A stretch of DNA of 64,000 nucleotides from Pedobacter roseus (GCF_014395225.1 NZ_CP060723.1:2046001-2110000); one strand, 5' to 3'; counted from the stretch's first letter, positions 1-9,578 are shown. Notes: a model not told the origin generated them from the letters alone. Numbers and translations: made by a program.

Positions 1-1
1 C

Positions 2-556
2 TTTGTAGCATTTGCAGCCATCAACATTACTACACATACAGGTATTTTTAACCACCGATTATGGATCATCGGCGATGCTTCTTCCATTACCTTAATGTTA
101 GGCGGGGTATTGATCACTTCGATGTATAAAAAGCTGATCGAAAACAAAAAATACCTCGATTTATGGATCCTGATTACCTTTTATGGTCTTCTTTCTTTTG
201 CTTTTGGCATGTTTATCAGGCCTTATGCAGGCGGAATTTCTAAAATTTATGCCACACCAGCCTGGATATTCGTATGCATGGGCATTACCATCATCGTTTT
301 CGAACTATTAATTTACCTCGTTGATGTAAAACAGAAAAAAGATTGGTTTAAGATAATCAAACCTGCCGGTACCAGTACTTTAACCTGTTATCTCATTCCT
401 TATTTACTGTATTCTATTTTTAGTTTAGTTCATTTTCGCTTCCCGCATTTCCTCAGTTCAGGTATTGGCGGCATCATCAGGTCCTTTTTTATCGCCCTTT
501 TGGTCATCGGGATCGTGTACTTTTTAGAAAAGAAAAAATTGCGTTTAAAAGTTTAA
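2..556 (+). CDS. C-terminal part of a DUF5009/NagX-like multi-pass membrane acyltransferase
   Basis: The reading frame is already open at base 2, so the gene starts outside the window. About 184 residues are seen. They hold at least four hydrophobic spans (for example LWILITFYGLLSFAFGMF and PAWIFVCMGITIIVFELLIY), with a basic KKK tail. The order of helices and the late TCYLIPYLLYS segment resemble the C-terminus of COG4299/DUF5009 proteins, relatives of heparan-alpha-glucosaminide N-acetyltransferase. Such genes often sit in Bacteroidota polysaccharide loci. It ends 12 bp before the GH2 gene on the same strand, so it probably heads or belongs to that operon. The N-terminal active-site histidine region cannot be checked, and the assignment rests on membrane pattern and context. 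Confidence 0.6.
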   Translation, partial: FVAFAAINITTHTGIFNHRLWIIGDASSITLMLGGVLITSMYKKLIENKKYLDLWILITFYGLLSFAFGMFIRPYAGGISKIYATPAWIFVCMGITIIVFELLIYLVDVKQKKDWFKIIKPAGTSTLTCYLIPYLLYSIFSLVHFRFPHFLSSGIGGIIRSFFIALLVIGIVYFLEKKKLRLKV

Positions 557-568
557 TATTCAAGATAC

Positions 569-3028
569 ATGTTAAAGCAAGTTAGTTACATAGTTTTATT
601 CATCACGTTGTTTACCAATCAGTTATTGTTTGCGCAGCAATCGGTTCGTTTGAATAACAATTGGGAGTTTTTAAAACAAGATTTGGGTGGGATCTGGGAA
701 GCCGTTCGTCCCGTAGGTGCAGGCAATCCGGAAGCCGTACCCCTTTGGCAAAAAGTGACTTTACCACATTGTGTAAATGCAGAGGATGCGGTAGATCCTG
801 ACATAAACTATTATCAGGGTCCGGCCTGGTACCGTACGCAGCTTAGCATCGAAAATCCTTACCAGGGTGGAAGAACCATTTTGCATTTTGAAGGTGCCGG
901 ACAAAAAACTGAAGTTTATGTATACACCACAAAAGTAGGTAGCCATATAGGTGGTTATGATGAATGGACGGTTGACATTACCGATGCGGTGGCGGCTTTC
1001 AAAAAAACGGATGTCTACCAAAAACAGTTTAAAGGTAAAGTTCCGGTTTCAGTAAGGACCGATAATTCAAGAGATCTCGAAATGATTCCTTCCGATTTAT
1101 CCGATTTTAATATCTACGGTGGGATTTACCGCTACCTCAACCTGGTTTATGTACCATCACTTTCAGTTGATAAAATGTTTGCCAAAGCCGAGGTAGATGC
1201 GCAGGGTAAATTGGGTAAATTAAGTGTTAAGGCCAGGTTTTATAATCCTGATCATATAGGAGGAGCAAGTATTAAATATAAATTGATTGATCCAAATGGG
1301 AAAATTGTAAATGAAACCTATAAAAAAATAGAAATTTCGGATGATTTAAAACTATGGGATATCGTAATTAAAAAGCCTGTTTTATGGAATACTGATAAAC
1401 CTCTTCAGTATACCTTGCAATATGAAGTAATCGCTTCAACAGGAAAATATAAAGGAGAAGAAAAAATCGGTTTCCGTAACATCGAATTTGTAGAAAAAGG
1501 ACCTTTTAACCTCAACGGAAAACGTTTATTGTTACGTGGAACGCATCGTCACGAAGATCATGCAGGTGTTGCAGCAGCCATGACTGAAGGTATGATCCGC
1601 CAGGAAATGCAAATGATGAAAGATATGGGGGTTAATTTTATCCGCCTGGGGCATTACCAGCAATCGCGCATTGTACTAAACCTTTGCGATAGTTTAGGCA
1701 TAATGGTGTGGGAAGAAATTCCATGGTGCCGTGGTGGTTTAGGCGGCGATATTTACAAACAACAAGCCAAAAGAATGCTTACCAATATGGTAGAGCAACA
1801 TTATAACCATCCTGCCATTATCATTTGGGGAATGGGCAACGAAAACGACTGGCCTGGCGATTTCCCTGAATTTGACAAAGAAAAAATCAGGGCTTTTATG
1901 AAAGAATTGAATGATCTTTCTCACCAGCTCGATAAATCGCGCTATACCGCCATCCGCCGTTGCGATTTCTGCAGTGATATTGTAGATGTTTATTCACCCT
2001 CTATCTGGGCCGGCTGGTATCGTGGTGCCTATACTGATTATAAAAAAGCTTCGGAAGATGAGTTTGCCAGGGTGAAGCGTTTTTTACATGTGGAGTGGGG
2101 AGGAGACAGCCATGCGCTTCGTCATTCAGAAAACCCTGATAAAGCTTTAAGTAAGATTAAAACTGGTGGCAGTGCTGATGAAAGGGCAGGTGATGCATCA
2201 TTATATGGTGGTGCTGCAAGAATTTCGAAAGATGGCGACTGGAGCGAATCTTACATCACCAATTTAATCGATTGGCATTTAAAGGAACAGGAAACCATGC
2301 CCTGGTTAAGCGGTACAGCTTACTGGCCTTTTAAAGATTTCTCTACACCGGTACGTCCTGATAACCCGGTGCCTTACATGAACCAGAAAGGGGTGGTAGA
2401 ACGCGATTTCACTAAAAAGGAAGCTTATTATGTTTTCCAATCCTACTGGACAGACAAACCGATGGTACACATTTATGGACATACCTGGCCGGTACGTTGG
2501 GGCGACGAAGGCGAAGAGAAAATGGTTAAAGTATACTCGAACTGTACAGAAGCAGAAATTTTCTTAAATGGTAAAAGTTTCGGCAGCAAAAAACGCAATA
2601 GTCAGGATTACCCTGCAGCAGGCTTGCGCTGGAACCTTCCTTTTGTTAAGGGCGAAAATACTGTTAAAGTAATTGCCAAACAAGGAAAAGAAACAGTAAC
2701 CGACGAAATTAAATTTACTTACCAGACCGAAAAATGGACCAAACCTGCTATAATGGAATTGAAGAAAATCGATCAGCAGGATGATGTGGCAACTGCTGAA
2801 GTAAAGCTTTTTGATGCTAAAGGTGTACAGTGCTTAGATGCCATTAACTGGATCACTTTTGGTTTAACTGGTGATGGTAAATTAATTGATAATCAAGGCA
2901 CTTCGTCTGGATCACGCAAAGTGCAGGCTTACAATGGCAGAGCGATTATCAAAGTGAAATTAAACAAGGGGCAAAGCGCAGTATCCGTGAGTTCTGAAGG
3001 TTTGAAAACAGTTTTTACAACACTATAA
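569..3028 (+). CDS. Glycoside hydrolase family 2 (beta-galactosidase/beta-glucuronidase type), secreted
   Basis: This 819-residue exo-glycosidase has a signal peptide (MLKQVSYIVLFITLFTNQLLFAQ) and should be periplasmic. Order: jelly-roll sugar-binding domain (about 25-190, with the HFEGAGQ strand typical of GH2), Ig-like domain (200-310), TIM barrel (315-640) and C-terminal Ig-like domains. The acid/base is likely Glu425 in GMGNEND and the nucleophile Glu509 in HVEWGG. Context (uronate lyase, GH88, UxuA) suggests a beta-glucuronidase or a galactosidase acting on a uronate-containing glycan. Specificity cannot be read from the sequence. The next gene starts 23 bp downstream. Confidence 0.88.
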   Translation: MLKQVSYIVLFITLFTNQLLFAQQSVRLNNNWEFLKQDLGGIWEAVRPVGAGNPEAVPLWQKVTLPHCVNAEDAVDPDINYYQGPAWYRTQLSIENPYQGGRTILHFEGAGQKTEVYVYTTKVGSHIGGYDEWTVDITDAVAAFKKTDVYQKQFKGKVPVSVRTDNSRDLEMIPSDLSDFNIYGGIYRYLNLVYVPSLSVDKMFAKAEVDAQGKLGKLSVKARFYNPDHIGGASIKYKLIDPNGKIVNETYKKIEISDDLKLWDIVIKKPVLWNTDKPLQYTLQYEVIASTGKYKGEEKIGFRNIEFVEKGPFNLNGKRLLLRGTHRHEDHAGVAAAMTEGMIRQEMQMMKDMGVNFIRLGHYQQSRIVLNLCDSLGIMVWEEIPWCRGGLGGDIYKQQAKRMLTNMVEQHYNHPAIIIWGMGNENDWPGDFPEFDKEKIRAFMKELNDLSHQLDKSRYTAIRRCDFCSDIVDVYSPSIWAGWYRGAYTDYKKASEDEFARVKRFLHVEWGGDSHALRHSENPDKALSKIKTGGSADERAGDASLYGGAARISKDGDWSESYITNLIDWHLKEQETMPWLSGTAYWPFKDFSTPVRPDNPVPYMNQKGVVERDFTKKEAYYVFQSYWTDKPMVHIYGHTWPVRWGDEGEEKMVKVYSNCTEAEIFLNGKSFGSKKRNSQDYPAAGLRWNLPFVKGENTVKVIAKQGKETVTDEIKFTYQTEKWTKPAIMELKKIDQQDDVATAEVKLFDAKGVQCLDAINWITFGLTGDGKLIDNQGTSSGSRKVQAYNGRAIIKVKLNKGQSAVSVSSEGLKTVFTTL

Positions 3029-3051
3029 CATCTAGACCAAATATATAAGCA

Positions 3052-4239
3052 ATGAAAAAAATCATCTCCTGTGCATCATTAGTGCTGCTCTGTTTTACAG
3101 AGATAGCATTTTCATCCCTCAAATCTGATCCGAAAGGAACCGATTTAAAAAAGCATGCGGAAGCGCTGCTAAAAAAACAGATTTTGACCGAAGCTGCCTG
3201 GGCTATGCAGCAAAAGCCAATTACTGTAACCGCTTCTACTTCGCCAAGGAGCGCTGGAGGAAAACACGATTTCTTCTCAGAAGCCGATTACTTCTGGCCC
3301 GATCCGCAAAACCCTGACGGTCCTTACATCAACAGAGATGGATTAACCAATCCCGATAACTTTTTAGCTCACCGCAAAGCCATGGTGCGTTTCAGTAAGA
3401 TCATAGGCGCTTTAGCCTCCGCTTACAAAATTACAGGCGATGAAAAGTATGTTAAAGAGGCCGTTAAACATTTTCAGGCCTGGTTTATCAATGCAGAAAC
3501 ACTGATGAACCCTAATTTGCTTTTTGCACAGGCAGTAAAAGGAAAATTTACTGGACGTAATTACGGCATCATCGATACGATTCACCTGATGGAAGTGGCT
3601 CAGGGCGCGTTTGTGATGCAAAAAGCCAAAGCTTTCGATCCAAATACGGCTAAAGGAGTTAAAAAATGGTTCGCCGACTATACTTTATGGTTAAATACCA
3701 GTAAACCAGGCATCCAGGAGAAAACGGTTAAAAACAACCATGCAACTTGTTGGGCCATGCAGGTGGCTTCTTTTGCCAGACTTTGTGGCGACGAAAATAT
3801 GCTCGATTCTTTACGTACCAGTTATAAAACCATCCTATTGCCCAATCAAATGGGGGCGGATGGTAGTTTCCCTTTGGAAATGGCCAGAACCAAGCCTTAT
3901 GGTTATTCGATCTTCAATCTCGATGCGATGACGATGCTCTGCCAGATTTTATCTATCCCAAAAGATAACCTTTGGAACTTTGAAACTGCAGATGGCAAAT
4001 CAATCAAAAAAGGAATCAACTACCTGTATCCATTTATAGCCGATAAAAGCAAATGGACTTTAAAACCCGATGTGATGTACTGGGATAACTGGCCGGTTGC
4101 ACAACCTTTTTTATTGTTTGGTGCGGTAGAATATCAGCAGGCAAACTGGTACCAAACCTGGGCAAAATTAGACCACAACCCACAAGTAGAAGAAGTTATT
4201 AGAAATTTACCTATCCGTAACCCATTAATCTGGTTATAA
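3052..4239 (+). CDS. Alginate-lyase-superfamily polysaccharide lyase (PL5/PL38-like)
   Basis: This 395-residue secreted protein has a signal peptide (MKKIISCASLVLLCFTEIAFS). The SEADYFWPDPQNPDGPY segment near residue 75 and KNNHATCW with His230 are hallmarks of the alginate_lyase alpha/alpha-toroid fold (Pfam PF05426), in which Asn/His and a Tyr carry out beta-elimination. Length and the short NNHATCW motif fit the PL38-type members, some of which cleave glucuronan. That assignment is from memory, not from a search. It would supply unsaturated uronide products to the GH88 encoded 1 bp downstream (stop 4237-4239, ATG 4241), which implies translational coupling. Confidence 0.8.
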   Translation: MKKIISCASLVLLCFTEIAFSSLKSDPKGTDLKKHAEALLKKQILTEAAWAMQQKPITVTASTSPRSAGGKHDFFSEADYFWPDPQNPDGPYINRDGLTNPDNFLAHRKAMVRFSKIIGALASAYKITGDEKYVKEAVKHFQAWFINAETLMNPNLLFAQAVKGKFTGRNYGIIDTIHLMEVAQGAFVMQKAKAFDPNTAKGVKKWFADYTLWLNTSKPGIQEKTVKNNHATCWAMQVASFARLCGDENMLDSLRTSYKTILLPNQMGADGSFPLEMARTKPYGYSIFNLDAMTMLCQILSIPKDNLWNFETADGKSIKKGINYLYPFIADKSKWTLKPDVMYWDNWPVAQPFLLFGAVEYQQANWYQTWAKLDHNPQVEEVIRNLPIRNPLIWL

Positions 4240-4240
4240 C

Positions 4241-5416
4241 ATGAATATAAAATTAACCATAACAGCATTAAGTATGCTGTCATTCAGTATTGTAAAGGCA
4301 CAGCAAGTAAATGTAGCTAGGGCTTTTGCATCAGCAGCCAAACAAACCGGTGTATTGATCAAAAATGTAGATTCAGCGAGAAAAATTAAGCCAAACCTGG
4401 TTTCCCCGCGTACGGTAGAAAACGGTCAGTTTAAAATGGTGGTCTCCAAAGATTGGACCAGTGGATTCTTCCCGGCAGAACTCTGGTATTTCTATCAGTA
4501 CACCAAAGATAAAAAATGGCTCGAATTGGCTAAAAAATATACCGAAGACATCAAAAAGGAACAATTTAATAAAGGAACGCACGATCTGGGCTTCATGATC
4601 TATTGCCCGTTCGGCAATGGATACCGTTTAACCAACGATCCGGCTTATAAAGCGGTAATTATTCAGGCTGCAAAGTCCTTGTCGACCAGGTTTAATGCTA
4701 CGGCTGGCGTAATCAAATCGTGGGACCATAACGGTGATAAATGGAAATACCCCGTAATCATCGATAACATGATGAACCTTGAACTGTTGTTCGAAGCCAC
4801 CAAATTAACAGGTGATTCATCGTTTTATAAAATTGCTTTGAAACACGCCAATACCACAATGAAAAACCATTTCAGACCTGATTTTAGCTCTTACCATGTA
4901 ATCGATTATGATACCTTAACCGGTAATGTGCGTCAGAAATTAACAGCACAGGGTTATGCGAACGAATCGGCATGGGCACGTGGACAGGCATGGGCATTAT
5001 ATGGTTATACGATGTGTTACCGCGAAACCAAAAATAAAGCATATTTAGTTCAGGCTGATGGTGTTGCGGGCTTTATATTAAATAGTAAAATTACCCCGGC
5101 CGACGGTATTCCATATTGGGATTATAACGATCCAAAAATTCCGGATGTTTCTCGTGATGCCTCTGCCGCTTCCATTACTGCCTCTGCACTTTACGAATTG
5201 GCAAAATATAGCCCTGCAAATAGTAAAAAATATAAAGCAGCTGCTGATAAGATTTTATATTCTTTAAGTACAAAATATACGAGCAAACCTGGCGAAAATC
5301 ATGGTTTCATTTTAGAGCATAGCACTGGTCACCGCCCGGCCAAATCGGAAATAGATGTGCCGATCAATTATGCAGATTATTATTACCTGGAAGCTTTGCT
5401 GAGAAGTAAAAAATAA
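4241..5416 (+). CDS. GH88 unsaturated glucuronyl hydrolase
   Basis: This 391-residue protein has a signal peptide (MNIKLTITALSMLSFSIVKA). It removes the 4,5-unsaturated uronic acid left at the non-reducing end by a lyase, by hydration of the double bond. Family marks: THDLGFM with Asp115, IIDNMMNLELL with Asp175 (likely equivalents of the two catalytic Asp of Bacillus UGL), ESAWARGQAWALYGY around residue 247, and the late INYADYYYLEALLR. It lies directly behind the lyase, so the two form a functional pair. A 189-bp gap then separates it from the GH30 gene. In that gap I see no clear -33/-7 promoter or strong terminator. Confidence 0.9.
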   Translation: MNIKLTITALSMLSFSIVKAQQVNVARAFASAAKQTGVLIKNVDSARKIKPNLVSPRTVENGQFKMVVSKDWTSGFFPAELWYFYQYTKDKKWLELAKKYTEDIKKEQFNKGTHDLGFMIYCPFGNGYRLTNDPAYKAVIIQAAKSLSTRFNATAGVIKSWDHNGDKWKYPVIIDNMMNLELLFEATKLTGDSSFYKIALKHANTTMKNHFRPDFSSYHVIDYDTLTGNVRQKLTAQGYANESAWARGQAWALYGYTMCYRETKNKAYLVQADGVAGFILNSKITPADGIPYWDYNDPKIPDVSRDASAASITASALYELAKYSPANSKKYKAAADKILYSLSTKYTSKPGENHGFILEHSTGHRPAKSEIDVPINYADYYYLEALLRSKK

Positions 5417-5605
5417 AAATTTCAGATCAGGAATGCTGTATTTCCTTAAATCATAAATGGTTAAGCAGGGTTGGCTGAGAACAGATCAGATTTGAGCTGT
5501 TAAATTTGAAATTTTATGGCGTAAATGATCGATTTATTCGGAAATTGGGCCGCTGTTAATAGCAAATACGCCACTTAGGTGACGAAATTAAATAAATATA
5601 TTGTA

Positions 5606-7072
5606 ATGAAACAAAATCTGAGCATCCTATTGGTTTTGGCAACTGCATTTACTGCAGCCGCACAGAACAAAAAAGTGGCTAAACCCGTACAAGCCTATAC
5701 CGTTGCCAATAAAAAAGTAACCGTATATACCACCGCCGAAAAATCAGAATACCGCATCAGTAAAACCGAAACCTTAAGTTTTGTTGAGAATAAACAACCC
5801 TTTGAAACAGAGCCTTGTATTTTCGTAGATCCTACAGTTAAATATCAAACTTTAGTGGGCATTGGCGGTGCTTTAACGGATGCTTCTGCAGAAACCTTTG
5901 CAAAACTTTCTAAAAAGAACCAGCAGGAACTTTTAACCGCATACTACAGTCCTGATAAAGGTATAGGTTATACTTTGGCCCGTACCAATATTGCCAGTTG
6001 CGATTTCTCGAGTGGAAGTTATAATTATGTTCAGGATAACGATAAAGACCTTAAAACCTTTAGCGTGGCGCACGATCAGGAATTTAAAATTCCTCTGATT
6101 AAACAGGCCATTGCTGCTTCGGGCGGTAAACTGCCATTATTTGTAAGCCCATGGTCGCCACCAGCCTGGATGAAAGATAACAACAGCTTGGTACAGGGCG
6201 GACATTTATTACCTGCCTTCCGTCAGAGCTGGGCCAATCACTATGTTAAATTTATCAAAACCTATGAGGCCATGGGCATTCCGATCTGGGGTTTAACTGT
6301 GCAGAACGAACCTATGGCAAAGCAAAAATGGGAATCATGCGTTTTTACTGCTGAAGAAGAACGCGATTTTATTAAAAATTTCTTAGGTCCAACTTTACAA
6401 AAATCAGGTCTTGCCTCAAAAAAACTGATTGCCTGGGATCATAACCGCGATCAGATTTTCCAGAGGGCAAGCACCATCTTAAATGATAAAGATGCTGCTA
6501 AATATGTTTGGGGCATTGGTTTCCACTGGTACGAAACATGGACCGGTAGCGGTATGCAGTTTGGTAACGTAAAACAAACACACGAAGCTTATCCTGATAA
6601 AGCCCTGATTTTTACCGAAGGCTGTAAAGAAAAATACGATGTAAATAAATTGGACGACTGGACTTTGGGCGAGCGTTATGGTGATTCAATGATCAATGAT
6701 TTTAACGCCGGAACAGCAGCCTGGACCGATTGGAACATTCTTTTAGATGAAAAAGGCGGACCAAACCACGTAGGTAATTTCTGTTTTGCCCCGGTACATG
6801 CCGATACCAAAAACGATAAGCTGATTTACACCAATGCTTATTACTACATGGGCCATTTCTCAAAATTCATCCGTCCGGGTGCCAAAAGGATCGGTGCAGC
6901 ATCTAGTCGCGATAAACTGCAATCAACCGCTTTCCTCAATACTGATGGTAAGTTGGTGGTAGTCGTAATGAATCAATCTGATGACAAATTAAAATATAGT
7001 TTATGGATTAAGGGTGAAGCTGCAACAACAACCAGTTTGCCACACTCTATAACCACATTAGTAGTAGAATAA
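5606..7072 (+). CDS. Glycoside hydrolase family 30 (glucosylceramidase/beta-1,6-glucanase type)
   Basis: This secreted 488-residue enzyme starts at the ATG at 5606, which gives a clean signal peptide MKQNLSILLVLATAFTAAAQ. An in-frame GTG at 5579 would put nine extra residues before it. GH30 marks: FVSPWSPPAWMKDN, acid/base Glu235 in TVQNEP, FHWYETW, nucleophile Glu338 in FTEGC, AWTDWNILLDEKGGPNHVGN, and a C-terminal beta domain. Family members cut beta-1,6-glucan, glucosylceramide, xylan or glucuronic-acid-linked substrates, and the subfamily cannot be fixed by eye. It is placed before two glucuronate catabolic genes, with a 21-bp gap to the SDR gene. Confidence 0.88.
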   Translation: MKQNLSILLVLATAFTAAAQNKKVAKPVQAYTVANKKVTVYTTAEKSEYRISKTETLSFVENKQPFETEPCIFVDPTVKYQTLVGIGGALTDASAETFAKLSKKNQQELLTAYYSPDKGIGYTLARTNIASCDFSSGSYNYVQDNDKDLKTFSVAHDQEFKIPLIKQAIAASGGKLPLFVSPWSPPAWMKDNNSLVQGGHLLPAFRQSWANHYVKFIKTYEAMGIPIWGLTVQNEPMAKQKWESCVFTAEEERDFIKNFLGPTLQKSGLASKKLIAWDHNRDQIFQRASTILNDKDAAKYVWGIGFHWYETWTGSGMQFGNVKQTHEAYPDKALIFTEGCKEKYDVNKLDDWTLGERYGDSMINDFNAGTAAWTDWNILLDEKGGPNHVGNFCFAPVHADTKNDKLIYTNAYYYMGHFSKFIRPGAKRIGAASSRDKLQSTAFLNTDGKLVVVVMNQSDDKLKYSLWIKGEAATTTSLPHSITTLVVE

Positions 7073-7093
7073 CCTTAAAAAGAACTAAACAAA

Positions 7094-7918
7094 ATGATGA
7101 AAAAAATAGAGAGCCTGTTTTCGCTAAAAGATAAAGTTGTAGTAGTAACCGGTGCTACAGGTGTTTTAGGTGAGGCTTTTGTAAATGGATTATGTGCCGC
7201 TGGTGCTGTAATTGTTGTTATAGGAAGAAATGAAGAGGCTGCAAAGCAAAGGGTTGCTGATGTAACAAACGCAGGAGGAAAAGCCATTTATATTATTGCT
7301 GATGTATTGGATGAGCAGAACCTGCTTACTGCAAATGAAACCATTATCAAAGAATTTGGCCGTATAGATGCCCTGGTTAATGCAGCAGGTGGAAATGTGG
7401 CAGAAGCCGTTATCCAGCCCGGAAGTGATATTTTTGACCTTAACATTCCGGCCCTTAAACAGGCATTTGACCTTAATTTATTTGGAACTATTTTGCCTAC
7501 GCAGATTTTTGGTAAAGAAATCGCAAAAAATGGGGGAAGTATCGTGAATATTTCATCAGTTTCTGCTAACCAGGCCATTACACGCGTATTGGGCTATTCA
7601 TTGGCCAAAACATCTATAGATTGTTATACCAAATGGATGTCGGTAGAGCTCGCAAACCGCTATCAGGATAAAATCAGGATCAACTCGATTGTTCCGGGCT
7701 TTTTTATCACCAACCAAAACAGGGCTTTGCTCACCAATGCAGACGGTAGCTTAACTGCAAGAGGGCAGGCCATTATTTATAAAACACCATTTAAACGTTT
7801 CGGCGCCCCTGAAGAGCTGATTGGTGCATTGGTATACTTGTTAAGCGATGCCTCTAAATTTGTAAATGGCGAAAATATTAAAGTAGATGGCGGATTTACA
7901 GCATTCTCCGGAGTTTAA
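7094..7918 (+). CDS. SDR-family oxidoreductase, probable D-fructuronate (mannonate) reductase
   Basis: This 274-residue classical short-chain dehydrogenase has nucleotide-binding TGATGVLG near residue 17, NAAGG, catalytic Ser in NISSVSA, and YSLAK (Tyr-x3-Lys). The C-terminal GGFTAFSGV ending and the SLKDKVVVVTGATGVLG start match the SDR form of mannonate oxidoreductase found in Bacteroidota and Firmicutes next to uxuA. It would reduce D-fructuronate to D-mannonate with NAD(P)H in the cytoplasm. The neighbour uxuA, 50 bp downstream, supports this strongly. The start is ATG 7094 or the adjoining ATG 7097. Confidence 0.8.
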   Translation: MMKKIESLFSLKDKVVVVTGATGVLGEAFVNGLCAAGAVIVVIGRNEEAAKQRVADVTNAGGKAIYIIADVLDEQNLLTANETIIKEFGRIDALVNAAGGNVAEAVIQPGSDIFDLNIPALKQAFDLNLFGTILPTQIFGKEIAKNGGSIVNISSVSANQAITRVLGYSLAKTSIDCYTKWMSVELANRYQDKIRINSIVPGFFITNQNRALLTNADGSLTARGQAIIYKTPFKRFGAPEELIGALVYLLSDASKFVNGENIKVDGGFTAFSGV

Positions 7919-7968
7919 AAGTCACATTATCAGTGTAATCTTATAAATCTGTGTAATCATATTATATC

Positions 7969-9132
7969 ATGAAAAAATTAGAACAAACCTGGCGTTGGTA
8001 TGGACCTAACGATCCGGTTACCTTGCAAGATGTTAAACAGGCCGGTGCTACAGGAATTGTAACCGCATTGCACCATATTCCACATGGCGAAGTTTGGCCA
8101 CTGGAAGATATTAAAGAAAGAAAAGCCATTATTGAAGCTGCCGGCTTAACCTGGTCGGTGGTAGAAAGTGTTCCTGTGCACGAAGCGATTAAAACGCGTA
8201 GGGCAGATGCAGGTCAATATATCCAGAATTATAAAACCTCTTTGCGCAATTTGTCTGCCTGCGGAATTAAGATTGTATGCTACAATTTTATGCCCGTACT
8301 CGACTGGACACGTACACAGCTGGATCTCGAAATGACCGATGGATCGAAAGCCCTTTATTTTAACTGGATCGACCTGGCCATTTTTGATCTTTACATCCTG
8401 AAAAGGGACAATGCCGAAGCCGATTATTCAGATTCCATCTTAAAAAGAGCGAAAGATAAACATGCTACTTTATCAGAGCAGGATCTGGTTGATCTGCGTA
8501 TCAATGTGCTGATGGGAATTCCTAATGAAAAGGAGATTGAGCTCGAAACCTTACGCAATAGCATTAACGAATACAAGGCTATCGGCACACAGGGCTTAAA
8601 AGAAAACTTAAAGTATTTCCTGTCTTCCATTGCTGAGGTTTGTACAGAAGAAGGCATTAAAATGACCATTCATCCGGATGATCCGCCTTATGCTATTTTG
8701 GGTTTACCCCGGATTGCAAGTACCCTGGAGGATTTCAATTACATTATCAAAGAGGTGGATCAACCTTTTAACGGCGTTTGCTTCTGCACAGGCTCACTAG
8801 GCGCCGGAATGGATAATAATGCGTTAGAAATCTTTAATGCGGTTAAGGCGCGTGTATATTTTGCGCACTTACGTAATGTGAAAAAAGATGAAGATGGCAG
8901 TTTTTACGAAGCCGACCATTTGGGTGGAGATGTAAACATGTACGAGATCATGAAAGCGCTAACTGCAGAAAATGCATTACGTGATAAATCGATTCCTTTC
9001 CGTCCAGACCATGGTCACCAGATGTTGGATGATTTGGCAAAAGTAACCAATCCGGGTTATTCTGCTATTGGCAGGTTACGCGGTTTAGCCGAATTGAGAG
9101 GTCTGGAAATCGGGGTAACAGGGAATTATTAA
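7969..9132 (+). CDS. uxuA: Mannonate dehydratase
   Basis: This 387-residue cytoplasmic TIM-barrel enzyme dehydrates D-mannonate to 2-keto-3-deoxy-D-gluconate. Family marks: N-terminal QTWRWYGPNDPV, ATGIVTALHHIPHGEVW, metal-ligand segments IHPDDPP, FCTGSLGAG, FAHLRNV and RPDHGHQM. Length is normal for UxuA. It is the last gene of the operon that begins before base 1 and is followed by a strong hairpin terminator at 9213-9259. Together with the preceding SDR it links extracellular uronate release to the KDG branch of the Entner-Doudoroff pathway. The kinase and aldolase are not in the window. Confidence 0.95.
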   Translation: MKKLEQTWRWYGPNDPVTLQDVKQAGATGIVTALHHIPHGEVWPLEDIKERKAIIEAAGLTWSVVESVPVHEAIKTRRADAGQYIQNYKTSLRNLSACGIKIVCYNFMPVLDWTRTQLDLEMTDGSKALYFNWIDLAIFDLYILKRDNAEADYSDSILKRAKDKHATLSEQDLVDLRINVLMGIPNEKEIELETLRNSINEYKAIGTQGLKENLKYFLSSIAEVCTEEGIKMTIHPDDPPYAILGLPRIASTLEDFNYIIKEVDQPFNGVCFCTGSLGAGMDNNALEIFNAVKARVYFAHLRNVKKDEDGSFYEADHLGGDVNMYEIMKALTAENALRDKSIPFRPDHGHQMLDDLAKVTNPGYSAIGRLRGLAELRGLEIGVTGNY

Positions 9133-9212
9133 ATACAGTTCTTTAGACGAAAAGATTCGCGTTCCGTTCTCACTCGTTTTATCATCCTGAGCATAGTCGA
9201 AGGATACCACAG

Positions 9213-9259
9213 ATGCGCACAGATAAACAATGATGGTTTATTTGTGCGCATTTTTTTTA
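9213..9259 (+). terminator. Rho-independent terminator after uxuA
   Basis: Arms 9213-9228 and 9236-9251 pair over 16 bp with one G-T wobble, loop of 7 nt, followed by a run of eight T. It closes the uronate operon. Confidence 0.8.
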
Positions 9260-9350
9260 CCACGAATTCATAGAAACACGCAAAATTTCATCGTGATTTC
9301 TCACTCGTTTTATCATCCAGAGCGTAATAGAAATGACAGGTTATGGTAAA

Positions 9351-9431
9351 TCGTCATTTCGACCGCAGTGGAGAAATCTTTGAACTAGGTTAAAGATCTC
9401 TCCATTGCGCGTTGCTTCGGTCGAGATGACA
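9351..9431. repeat. REP-like intergenic repeat, inverted doublet copy A
   Basis: The 31 bases at 9351-9381 are identical to 49317-49347. The right half (about 9392-9431, ending GGTCGAGATGACAA) is the imperfect reverse complement of the left half, so the unit is an inverted doublet. Degenerate relatives lie just upstream: CTCACTCGTTTTATCATCC occurs at about 9171 and again at about 9301. This resembles bacterial REP/BIME families, usually mobilised by RAYT transposases. No such gene is in the window. Confidence 0.7.
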
Positions 9432-9537
9432 ACCTTACTATTAAATCTGTCAATGGTACCGTATTCGAAGGATTTTTTCTCTAGTTACATGCTAAAAAGC
9501 CTTTTCACTTTAAACCGCTAAAACCATAATTTTAGTC

Positions 9538-9545
9538 TACCTTTG
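9538..9545 (+). promoter_or_regulatory. Bacteroidota -7 element TACCTTTG
   Basis: A perfect TAnnTTTG match 33 bp before the ATG at 9579. The -33 region lacks a clear TTG. An apparent TTG start at 9543 lies inside this element and is rejected. Confidence 0.6.
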
Positions 9546-9578
9546 AGTTGTGGCTTAAAATTTGAGTCTTTTAAAATT

